Below are positions 1 through 5,704 of a DNA stretch of 9,473 bases, one piece after another (position 1 is the first letter of the stretch; each line of letters opens with the position of its first letter). Origin of the DNA: Actinomycetota bacterium (lineage in GTDB: Bacteria > Actinomycetota > Thermoleophilia > Solirubrobacterales > Solirubrobacteraceae). A model generated the notes under the pieces. That model did no database searches. It saw only the letters and a list, made by a program, of their open reading frames with translations, and was not told the DNA's origin. The stretch spans positions 1 through 9,473 of the forward strand of contig JAHWJM010000073.1 of assembly GCA_019348435.1 (NCBI GenBank), read 5' to 3'. Position numbers and translations under genes: made by a program.

Positions 1-230
1 GGGATGTACGCGGTCACCTCGATCGAGCCGGTGATCCTCACCCGCGCGACCTTGCGCAGCGCCGAGTTCGGCTTCTTCGGCGTCGTCGTGTAGACGCGCG
101 TGCAGACACCGCGCCGTTGCGGGGCAGCGACCTTCTTCTTGCGCCCCTTGCCGGACTTCAGGCCGGGGGTGGCGAGCTTCTTCTTGGGCACCTTGCGGCC
201 CTTGCGGACGAGCTGGGAAGTCGTAGGCAT
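1..230 (-). CDS. rpsL: 30S ribosomal protein S12, 5' part (3' end outside window)
   Basis: S12 is a small-subunit protein at the decoding centre that controls translational accuracy. The first 76 codons are present. The start MPTTSQLVRKGRK and the universally conserved stretch RGVCTRVYTTTPKKPNSALR (residues 40-59) identify the family with near certainty. The lysine at residue 52 (TPKKPNS) corresponds to E. coli K43, the classic streptomycin-resistance position, and is wild type here; the K88 site is outside the window. Between the N-terminus and RGVC the protein is 9 residues longer than E. coli S12, with two KKK blocks (residues 16-18 and 31-33). I see no Shine-Dalgarno sequence before the ATG. 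The gene lies 34 bp downstream of the glycoside hydrolase stop codon instead of following rpoC. Confidence 0.97.
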   Translation of the reverse strand, partial: MPTTSQLVRKGRKVPKKKLATPGLKSGKGRKKKVAAPQRRGVCTRVYTTTPKKPNSALRKVARVRITGSIEVTAYI

Positions 231-240
231 GCGGCCGGTG

Positions 241-250
241 ATGCTAGCAA
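241..250 (-). promoter_or_regulatory. Possible extended -10 promoter element of rpsL
   Basis: On the minus strand the sequence reads TTGCTAGCAT. It contains TG, one base, then TAGCAT, which fits an extended -10 element (TGnTAnnnT). The hexamer ends 11 bp from the rpsL ATG, so transcription would begin only about 3-5 nt before the start codon, giving a nearly leaderless mRNA. That agrees with the missing Shine-Dalgarno sequence. I see no good -35 hexamer 16-18 bp upstream, where the sequence runs into the end of the hydrolase gene. This is a pattern match only. Confidence 0.3.
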
Positions 251-264
251 CCCGGCGGCCCGGC

Positions 265-2013
265 TCAGCGGGCGCCGCGGACGGGCCTGATCGCCAGCCC
301 GGTGCGGCGCTTGCCGTCGGCGTCCGGATACGTGATGCGATAGGACGCGCCGGGCCGGTGCGAGATCGTGCGCTGGAACGAATGGCGCCCGTCGATCGGC
401 AGGCGCGCGATGCGCGTCCAGGAGCCGCCCTGGACCTGGCGCTGCAGCGCGACCACCTTGCGGCCTGGGCCGAGCCGCAGGCGCCCATAGATGAGCACCT
501 TGCGTTGGGGCTGCAGCTGGGCGAACAGGCCCGCGAGGAACGTCCGCGCGATCACCTTGTCGGAGCCGTCGATGTTCAGCAGCCCCGTCGAGTACTCGCC
601 GAAGGGACGCTTGTCGCTCTGCGAGACGCGCACGGGCGCGGGCGGCTGGTCGCGCAGCAGAAACTGCGCGAAGCTGCGCACCCGCGGCACGCGGTCGGCG
701 ATGTACTCCGCCCAGGTCATCCAGCGCGCCTGCTGGGTCTCGCTGACGCGCGGCCGGCCGGGGATGCCCTTCGTCTCGTAGCCGAACTCGGTCAGGTGGA
801 TGTTGCGGTTGCCGGGCGCGAGGCGGCCGAGCCTGACGAGCCGGTCAAGCGTCTTGGCGAGCACCGGCGTGTCGGCGATGCGCAGGTCGCCGCGCTCCTT
901 CTTGGGGTCCGAGACGCGCTCGGGACGCTCGTTCTGGGAATACGGATGGTGTGCCCAGCCGTCGCCGGGCAGCTGCGCGAAACCGGCGCAGTCGCCGCCG
1001 GAGCGCGGCTTGAACTTCGCGTCGACGCAGGCCAGCTCGCGCAGGAACTCCAGCGGCGGGACGGGGCCTCGGCCGCGCACGCCGCCGGTGCTCGACGTGT
1101 TGCCGATGAGCACGGTGGCGGTCCGTCGGGCGGCCTTCACGGCGGCGTAGCCGGCGCGCAGCATGGCCCGGTAGACGGCGGGGCTGGCGGGCGTCCGGCC
1201 GTCGGCCTTCCACTGCGGCAGCAGCAGGCCCTGGTGGTTGGGCTCGTTCCAGATGATGAAGCGGTCGACGTTCGGCAGCGGCGCGCCGGCGGAAGCGGGC
1301 TGGGCAGCCGGCGCGGAGGCACCGGGCGGCGGCGGGAGCGGATCGGGCACCGGGAACGGAGCGACCGGCTGGATGAGCTCGGCGATGAGGCTGGCGTCCT
1401 CGGTCGGCTCAGGCGCGGGACCGGCCGGCGGCGGCGTGAACGCGCCGGAGTAGCGCAGCGCGACGGCGGTGGCGAAGTCGGCATAGGCCTGCGGGTCGAT
1501 GTTCGAGCGTGCCCGCGGTCCCGGCGGATCGTCGGTCGCCCAGTGCGGCGCCCAGAAGCCGATGTCGACGAGCGCCTTCAGCCCCGCGGCGCGGATCGCG
1601 CGGATCGCCGTGTCCAAGCCCGTCCAGCGCGCCTGCTCGTAGGCGCCGGGATCGGCGGCGTTGAAGCCCGCGGGCTTGGTCTCCCCCTCGGGCGCACGCG
1701 TCAGCGACGACCAGCTGGCGGTGATGCGGACGCGGTCGACGCCCAGCTCGCGCATCTTGACGACGGCGGCCTCGACCTCCGCCGGCGGGCGGTAGAGGAG
1801 CAGCCCGTCGTCCTGCAGGATCGTCTCGAGCCCCCGGCTCGACACGGGCGTCCCCTTGCGCTTGGCCGGCTTGGCCTTGGCCGGCGTGGACGTGGCGGTC
1901 GGCGCCTTGGCCTCGGGCTCGGCGTGGGCGGCGGGCGCAACGCCCGCCGCGAGCGCGATCGCGAGCAGGCCGGCGATCGTCGCGAGGCGCCTCATCAGCC
2001 GCAGTGTGACCAT
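265..2013 (-). CDS. Secreted clan GH-A-like glycoside hydrolase
   Basis: A predicted 582-residue exported protein. The N-terminus is a signal peptide: basic MRRL, a hydrophobic core to about residue 25, and a likely AHA cleavage site at 29-31. An Ala/Pro/Lys linker follows (32-56). The catalytic region (about 60-500) looks like a (beta/alpha)8 barrel: RVRITASWSSL (95-104), DIGFWAPHWA (150-159), then FIIWNEPN (252-259) with probable acid/base E257, HHPYSQ (355-360), and HLTEFGYET (406-414) with probable nucleophile E409. Paired WNEPN and LTEFGYET glutamates are the clan GH-A signature; the exact family (GH5-, GH39- or related) and substrate cannot be told. The C-terminus (505-582) looks like a small beta-sandwich. 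A Pro/Ala-rich insert sits at about 193-248 just before the acid/base strand. M7 (ATG ending at 1995) gives a more typical signal peptide and may be the true start; neither start has a clear ribosome binding site. Confidence 0.8.
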   Translation of the reverse strand: MVTLRLMRRLATIAGLLAIALAAGVAPAAHAEPEAKAPTATSTPAKAKPAKRKGTPVSSRGLETILQDDGLLLYRPPAEVEAAVVKMRELGVDRVRITASWSSLTRAPEGETKPAGFNAADPGAYEQARWTGLDTAIRAIRAAGLKALVDIGFWAPHWATDDPPGPRARSNIDPQAYADFATAVALRYSGAFTPPPAGPAPEPTEDASLIAELIQPVAPFPVPDPLPPPPGASAPAAQPASAGAPLPNVDRFIIWNEPNHQGLLLPQWKADGRTPASPAVYRAMLRAGYAAVKAARRTATVLIGNTSSTGGVRGRGPVPPLEFLRELACVDAKFKPRSGGDCAGFAQLPGDGWAHHPYSQNERPERVSDPKKERGDLRIADTPVLAKTLDRLVRLGRLAPGNRNIHLTEFGYETKGIPGRPRVSETQQARWMTWAEYIADRVPRVRSFAQFLLRDQPPAPVRVSQSDKRPFGEYSTGLLNIDGSDKVIARTFLAGLFAQLQPQRKVLIYGRLRLGPGRKVVALQRQVQGGSWTRIARLPIDGRHSFQRTISHRPGASYRITYPDADGKRRTGLAIRPVRGAR

Positions 2014-2036
2014 CGCGCCGCTGTCGTGCGTCGACC

Positions 2037-2044
2037 ATTAGATT
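2037..2044. promoter_or_regulatory. Possible overlapping divergent -10 elements
   Basis: The 96-bp gap between the divergent hydrolase and acetyltransferase genes has one AT-richer island, ATTAGATT. On the plus strand TAGATT (2039-2044) fits TAnnnT and would start transcription near the ATG at 2051. On the minus strand the reverse complement contains TCTAAT (2042-2037), with TGGACG (2067-2062) as a weak -35 at 19-bp spacing, placing a start about 15-20 nt before the hydrolase. Both are weak matches; the argument rests on this being the only such island in a GC-rich gap. Confidence 0.3.
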
Positions 2045-2050
2045 CGCCGC

Positions 2051-2113
2051 ATGCTCGACGACGTCCAGCGAAGCCGACGCGCGGCACCCGGCGGCGCCGG
2101 GTGCGCGCGATGA
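2051..2113 (+). CDS. Possible 20-codon leader ORF overlapping the acetyltransferase start
   Basis: An ATG at 2051 opens a short frame beginning MLDDVQRSRR and ending in TGA at 2111-2113. That stop overlaps the acetyltransferase ATG (2110-2112) as ATGA, the usual arrangement for translational coupling. The ATG is about 7 bp downstream of the TAGATT element, so it could be translated from a nearly leaderless transcript. It has no Shine-Dalgarno sequence and no recognisable similarity, and a frame of this length could arise by chance. Confidence 0.2.
   Translation: MLDDVQRSRRAAPGGAGCAR
2084..2104. repeat. 21-bp perfect inverted repeat before the acetyltransferase gene
   Basis: Arms GCACCCGGCG (2084-2093) and CGCCGGGTGC (2095-2104) are perfect complements around a single central G. 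The dyad ends 5 bp before the ATG at 2110. It could be an operator for a dimeric repressor, or in RNA a hairpin covering the ribosome landing site. It also lies within the possible leader ORF. GC-rich DNA produces such dyads fairly often, so function is only suggested by position. Confidence 0.45.
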
Positions 2114-2622
2114 GCGACCGCTTCACGATCCGGCCCGCCACCACCGCTGACCTGGGCACGATCGCCGACAGCCTCGTCGCGGGGCTGTCGACCTACCACA
2201 GCTGGACGCCCGTGGGCTGGAACCCGCCGGCGCGCGCCGAGATGCTGATCGGCCTGCTGCAGCGCTTTCCGCGCGACGGCTCGTGGGCGCACGTCGCCTT
2301 CGAGGGCTCGCAGCCGGCCGGTCACATCAGCCTGCGCCCCGACCGCGACGAGGCCGGTGAGCAGCGCCCCGACGTCGCGCTGCTGACGCAGCTCTTCGTG
2401 CGCGAGGAGTACTGGGGCAGCGGCCTGGCGACGCAGCTCAACGCGCTCGGCAGGGCGGACATGATGGAGCGCGGCTTCTCCTCCGGACGGCTGCTCGTCG
2501 CGCGGGGGCACCGCCGAGCGCGCGCGTTCTACGAGCGCGAGGGCTGGCGCGCGACGGGCGAGTACGAGACCTCGGGCGAGCTCGGTCTCGAGCTCGCCGA
2601 GTACGTGCTCGAGCTGAGCTGA
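2110..2622 (+). CDS. GNAT family N-acetyltransferase
   Basis: A 170-residue cytoplasmic protein, normal length for a single-domain GNAT enzyme that moves an acetyl group from acetyl-CoA to an amine. The N-terminal strand and first helix are FTIRPATTADLGTIADSLVA (5-24). Motif A is LTQLFVREEYWGSGLATQL (92-110), with the acetyl-CoA pyrophosphate loop in WGSGLA (102-107). The following strand and helix are SGRLLVARGHRRARAFYERE (125-144), ending in GWRATGE (145-151), a typical GNAT C-terminal pattern. The substrate cannot be inferred. The ATG at 2110 begins the family-like sequence; the frame stays open far upstream, but that part is the antisense of the hydrolase. There is no evident Shine-Dalgarno sequence. 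The gene converges on the transporter gene with only 4 bp between the stop codons. Confidence 0.85.
   Translation: MSDRFTIRPATTADLGTIADSLVAGLSTYHSWTPVGWNPPARAEMLIGLLQRFPRDGSWAHVAFEGSQPAGHISLRPDRDEAGEQRPDVALLTQLFVREEYWGSGLATQLNALGRADMMERGFSSGRLLVARGHRRARAFYEREGWRATGEYETSGELGLELAEYVLELS
2575..2598. terminator. Hairpin near the convergent gene ends (possible terminator)
   Basis: GGCGAGCTCG (2575-2584) and CGAGCTCGCC (2589-2598) form a perfect 10-bp stem with a 4-nt GTCT loop. It lies inside the last codons of the acetyltransferase, 24-48 nt before the stop, and about 30 nt downstream of the transporter stop on the other strand. With only 4 bp between the convergent genes, a terminator would have to lie in coding sequence. 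No U-tract follows on either strand, so termination is uncertain; repeated Glu-Leu codons may create the symmetry. Confidence 0.3.
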
Positions 2623-2626
2623 GCTA

Positions 2627-3526
2627 CTACGCGCCGGAGGGCGCGGGCGCAGCAGCACCGGACGCGACGCGCGCGGCGCGGACCGGGGCGGGCGTCAGCG
2701 CCGAAGCGACGATCACGAGCACGAAGGCGAGCGCCTGCAGCACGATGCCGAGGGCGTCGTTGGGCAGCGGGTCGCCGAAGACGATGATCCCGCCGGCGAT
2801 CGTCGCGATGTTCGCGGCGGTGCCGGTGATCGCGATGACGGGCACGGCGTCGCCGTCCTGCAGCGAGCGTGCCGACGCGTAGAAGGCCGCGGCCGAGGCG
2901 CTGAGCGCGACCCACGTCCACGGGCTGAGGACGATGCCCAGCACGCCGTCGCCGACGACGCCCGTCAGCGCCTTGACGCCGAGGTTGCAGACGCCGAACA
3001 GGATGCCGGCAGCCGCGGCGAGCATGATGCCGTGGTGCTCGGCGGGGCCACCGAGCCGCTTGCCCATGATGAACAGGGCGCCGAGGCCGAAGAGACCCGC
3101 CTGGAAGGCGATCATCGCGGTCAGGGAGAAGCTCGAGTGCGCGCCGTGCGTCTTGGGCAGCGTGATCGCCAGGAGGATCAGGCCGACGCAGGTCATGCCC
3201 AGCCCCCACCACTGGCGCGGGCCGATGCTGAAGCCGAACAGGCGGTCGGCCATCACGGCGAGCAGCACGAGGCCGCCGGAGAGCACCGCCTGCACGACCG
3301 AGAGCGGGGCCAGCGAGATCGCCGCGACGTGCAGCAGCCAGGCGACGAGGCCGACGCCCATCCCGATCGCAAACCAGCGCTGGCTCCACAACGAACCGGC
3401 GGTGCGGAGCGGGTGGCGGATGTCGACCGCGCACGCCGTGCTGCAGCCGCGGTGCTTGTAGAGGAAGGCCAGGTTCGACGCGAACGCGCAGAGCAGGGCG
3501 ATGAGAATTCCGAGATAAAGGCTCAT
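2627..3526 (-). CDS. DMT/EamA-type multi-pass membrane transporter
   Basis: A 299-residue, very hydrophobic protein with about nine or ten membrane segments: roughly residues 2-24, 52-72, 74-97, 107-124, 136-154, 167-188, 197-219, 227-250 and 259-277. This length, plus two similar halves and short loops, is typical of the drug/metabolite transporter superfamily; a NIPA-like transporter is an alternative. Family-like features are LAFLYKHRG after TM1, SVVQAVLSGGLVLLAVMADR in TM3 and FGDPLPNDALG between the last two segments. The substrate is unknown. I chose the ATG at 3526, which begins directly with TM1; a GTG at 3547 would add seven residues. The gene ends in tandem TAG TAG. It is divergent from the phosphatase pseudogene and convergent with the acetyltransferase. 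Confidence 0.8.
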   Translation of the reverse strand: MSLYLGILIALLCAFASNLAFLYKHRGCSTACAVDIRHPLRTAGSLWSQRWFAIGMGVGLVAWLLHVAAISLAPLSVVQAVLSGGLVLLAVMADRLFGFSIGPRQWWGLGMTCVGLILLAITLPKTHGAHSSFSLTAMIAFQAGLFGLGALFIMGKRLGGPAEHHGIMLAAAAGILFGVCNLGVKALTGVVGDGVLGIVLSPWTWVALSASAAAFYASARSLQDGDAVPVIAITGTAANIATIAGGIIVFGDPLPNDALGIVLQALAFVLVIVASALTPAPVRAARVASGAAAPAPSGA

Positions 3527-3581
3527 GAAAGGCAGCGCAGCGCGCACGTCGAGCAGAAGTCTCGGCGCCGGGCGACACCCC

Positions 3582-3635
3582 TACCATCGACAGCCCGGTG
3601 GACTTGCTTGACGCGTTTCGCGTGCTTCAAGGAGG
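3582..3635 (+). promoter_or_regulatory. Putative promoter and strong Shine-Dalgarno of the HAD pseudogene
   Basis: AAGGAGG (3629-3635) lies 5 nt before GTG 3641, the best ribosome binding site in the window. A -10-like TACCAT sits at 3582-3587, with no convincing -35. An imperfect hairpin, CTTGA+CGCG / CGCG+TCAAG (3607-3631), partly overlaps the Shine-Dalgarno sequence. The binding site supports 3641 as the original start and shows the initiation region has outlasted the coding sequence. Confidence 0.5.
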
Positions 3636-3640
3636 CTAGC

Positions 3641-3987
3641 GTGATCCCTGGCGAGGCGCGGCGCCATCGGAGTTTCGTTGCAGAACCGCTTGATGTGCAG
3701 GACAAACCGCTGCTTTTCGTTGACATCGACGGCGTCATCTCAGTGCGGGGATCTGACTCGAACGGCTGTCCAGCGGGCGCCTTCCACACGTGGACGGGGT
3801 CATCCAGTCCCTTTCGTCCGACGCCGCGATCCACCTGCTCGCGCCGGCCGGACGCTGTGACCTTCGTCTGGCGCGGCGGCTGGTAGGAGAAGGCCGAGGA
3901 GCATCTGCCGCACGTGCTGACCTACCCGGTGGGCTGCCGTTTCTCTCCCTCCCGCGCGGCACCGGGAGCGCCAACGGCCGCGCCTGG
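3641..3987 (+). pseudogene. Decayed HAD-like hydrolase (phosphatase) pseudogene
   Basis: The remains of a small HAD-superfamily protein. From GTG 3641 the frame reads to KPLLFVDIDGVISVRG, where DIDG (from 3722) is the HAD motif I with its nucleophile aspartate. Continuity then breaks several times. Near 3787-3790 the frame shifts and continues as VDGVIQSLSSDAAIHLLAPAG. Near 3863-3865 an extra base shifts it again to LVWRGGW, followed by a TAG stop (3884-3886) where a Glu codon is expected, then EKAEEHLPHVL. Near 3919 a missing base shifts it to LPGGLPFLSLPRGTGSANG, after which similarity fades and the C-terminus is gone. So I count three single-base indels, one nonsense change and a 3' truncation. 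Joining the pieces gives a coherent HAD-like sequence, which would be unlikely for random frames. The end coordinate is approximate. Sequencing error is possible for the indels but less so for the lost C-terminus. Confidence 0.75.
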
Positions 3988-3997
3988 CGCCGCTGCC

Positions 3998-4013
3998 CTG
4001 AGCGCCCGCTCAG
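3998..4013. terminator. Small hairpin at the end of the epimerase-like gene (weak)
   Basis: CTGAGCG (3998-4004) and CGCTCAG (4007-4013) form a short perfect inverted repeat that overlaps the minus-strand stop codon (4010-4012). A second pair, GCGCCA (3968-3973) and TGGCGC (3985-3990), lies just beyond. Either could end transcription from the minus strand, but no T-run follows and the stems are short. Confidence 0.25.
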
Positions 4014-5554
4014 TCGCGGCGCGCCTTCTCCTTCGCCTTCGCCTTCTTCTTGGCGGGCTTCGCCGCGTCGGCGGCGCGCAGCGTCCGCGCCACCACCACG
4101 CGCGTGCCGGCCGGCCCGACCGCAACGATCCGCAGCCGGTGGCGGCCAGCCCGCGACGGCACCCAGCCGACGCCATGCCGTCCGCGCGGCAGTGCCCGCA
4201 GACCCCGCGACAGCACGATCCGGCCGCGACGGTCGCGGACCTGCATCATCACGTCGGAGATCTTCGACAGCCTGAAGCGGATCGTCGTCGACTTGCGGAT
4301 GCGCAGTGCGCGCAGCGTCCGCACGTGCACCCGCGGCGGCTCGCGCACGTAGCGCTCGAAGCGCTGGGCCGCATCGCAGTACGTCTGCGCGGCGGTGCGC
4401 CGGCAGAGCCCCCCGAGGAAGCCCGCGACGAGGCGGTGGTAGCTCAGCGTGGATTCCTTGCCGCCGGCGCTGTACAGCGACCAGGCGCCGGTGTCGAAGC
4501 CGCGCACCGCCCGCCGCGCCACGGGCTCTCCGCGCTCGAACAGCCGCCGGGCGCGTCCACTGCCGGCGATCCGCGCCACGTCGCGCAGGCCGATCAGCGT
4601 CTGCAGTTCGCCGTTGAGGACCCGCAGGTCCGGCGCGAAGGAGTACATCGCGTAACGCACCCCACCTCCAGCCGGCACGGCGACGCCGAGCGGCGGCGGC
4701 GCGTCGAACACCTTCAGCGCACGCCGTGCCGCGCGAGCGTAGCGCTCGTCACCAAGCGCGCGCCGGCCGCGCGCGAGCGCCTGGGCGCCGGTCGCCTGGG
4801 TCATCGCGCTGATCCAAGGCGCGCTGCCACTGCCGAACGCGAAGAAGTGCTCCCACGCGAGAAAGCCGCCGCGCTCGCTGGCCAGCGCAACCATCCGATC
4901 CAGCAGCCGCCCGAGCGCCGCGGGGCGGCAGCGGTGGCGCGCGCCGGTGCGCAGGCACGACGCGGCCAGCGCGTTCGCGCGGCCGAAGCTCGCCAGCGGC
5001 TGGATCGCCAGTCCGCGACCGGCGTAGTACTCGAAGACGACCGGGTCGCGGCGGAAGCTCAGCCGCGTGCGCGGGACCGGCAACGGGCGCGTCGTCCAGA
5101 ACTCGCGGTTGCGGCGGATCGTGAGGAAGACGGGGTCCAGGCGGCTGGCCGTCAGCATGCGCCCCGCCGCCAACCGCTCGGCCATCGCGAGAACGGCCGC
5201 CAGCTCCGCGCGGCGCGTCCCGCTCAGGCGCCCCACGTCACGCTGCGCACGCCACCACGTCCGGCGCAGCGCCTCGTACCGGCTCCGGCTGATCGCGCGC
5301 GACAGCCAGGCGCGGCGCAGCGCGCCCTTGACCGTGGTCGAGCGGCGCAGCCGCCGCGCCTCCGCCTGGCGAGCGGCCTCGCGGCGCTCGCGCGCACGCG
5401 CCGCGGTCGCCGCACGCTGCGCGGGCGTCTGCGCCGGATGGTCGAGCGACGCGGCGCGCGCCGGCGGCGTCTGCGGGGGATCGCCGCGGCCCGAGAATGC
5501 GACCGCGACCGCTATCAGCAGCGTCAGGACTGCGAGTGAGCGGCGGCGATCCAC
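4010..5554 (-). CDS. Membrane-anchored or secreted D-glucuronyl C5-epimerase-like protein
   Basis: With the GTG start at 5554 this is a 514-residue protein: VDRRR, then one hydrophobic segment (6-20, signal peptide or anchor), an Ala/Arg-rich stretch (30-130), a catalytic-like domain (about 140-405), a beta-rich C-terminal domain (405-495) and a Lys/Ala tail (498-514). The central domain resembles the C-terminal domain of D-glucuronyl C5-epimerase: FEYYAGRGLAIQPLASFGRA (174-193), WISAMTQATGAQALARG (247-263), YSFAPDLRVLNGELQTLIGL (304-323), and TGAWSLYS (355-362) followed by STLSYHRL (368-375). In the known family this fold epimerises glucuronate to iduronate in polysaccharides; whether this protein does so is unknown. 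The start is uncertain: GTG codons at 5578, 5611 and 5680 are also possible, and none has a clear Shine-Dalgarno sequence. The open frame extends to 6076, but that part is antisense to the neighbouring gene. Confidence 0.65.
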   Translation of the reverse strand: MDRRRSLAVLTLLIAVAVAFSGRGDPPQTPPARAASLDHPAQTPAQRAATAARARERREAARQAEARRLRRSTTVKGALRRAWLSRAISRSRYEALRRTWWRAQRDVGRLSGTRRAELAAVLAMAERLAAGRMLTASRLDPVFLTIRRNREFWTTRPLPVPRTRLSFRRDPVVFEYYAGRGLAIQPLASFGRANALAASCLRTGARHRCRPAALGRLLDRMVALASERGGFLAWEHFFAFGSGSAPWISAMTQATGAQALARGRRALGDERYARAARRALKVFDAPPPLGVAVPAGGGVRYAMYSFAPDLRVLNGELQTLIGLRDVARIAGSGRARRLFERGEPVARRAVRGFDTGAWSLYSAGGKESTLSYHRLVAGFLGGLCRRTAAQTYCDAAQRFERYVREPPRVHVRTLRALRIRKSTTIRFRLSKISDVMMQVRDRRGRIVLSRGLRALPRGRHGVGWVPSRAGRHRLRIVAVGPAGTRVVVARTLRAADAAKPAKKKAKAKEKARRD

Positions 5555-5704
5555 ATAAGGCGGATCGGCGTGGCGCACGGCGAGCTTGACCGACTTGCCT
5601 ATCCGGTACACGGCAAGGCCGCGCGCAGGCGACTCGAAGTCGATGAGCGACGGCGCGTGCAGCGGCAGGGGTTTGACCACGACCCGACGCGGTACGACGA
5701 CGCC
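5555..5704. promoter_or_regulatory. Divergent intergenic region
   Basis: About 150 bp separate the divergent epimerase-like and propeller-like genes, so both promoters are expected here. TTGACC occurs on the plus strand at 5586-5591 and again at 5673-5678 and could serve as -35 elements, but neither has a good -10 at normal spacing. I see no convincing operator or riboswitch. Part of the region may code if the epimerase-like gene starts further upstream. Confidence 0.3.

Noticed and set aside
100..2109. Long plus-strand open frame running upstream of the acetyltransferase
   Set aside because: It lies antisense to rpsL and the hydrolase, encodes an Arg/Ala/Gly-rich low-complexity product, and only the part from 2110 looks like a real protein. 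High GC leaves antisense frames open.
3032..3640. Plus-strand open frame extending upstream of the HAD remnant
   Set aside because: It is antisense to the transporter and rich in Glu, Arg and Ala. The Shine-Dalgarno sequence before 3641 marks the real start.
3914..5539. 541-residue plus-strand open frame
   Set aside because: It is antisense to the epimerase-like gene, with Arg/Ala/Pro-rich shadow composition and no motif. The minus frame has clear family motifs.
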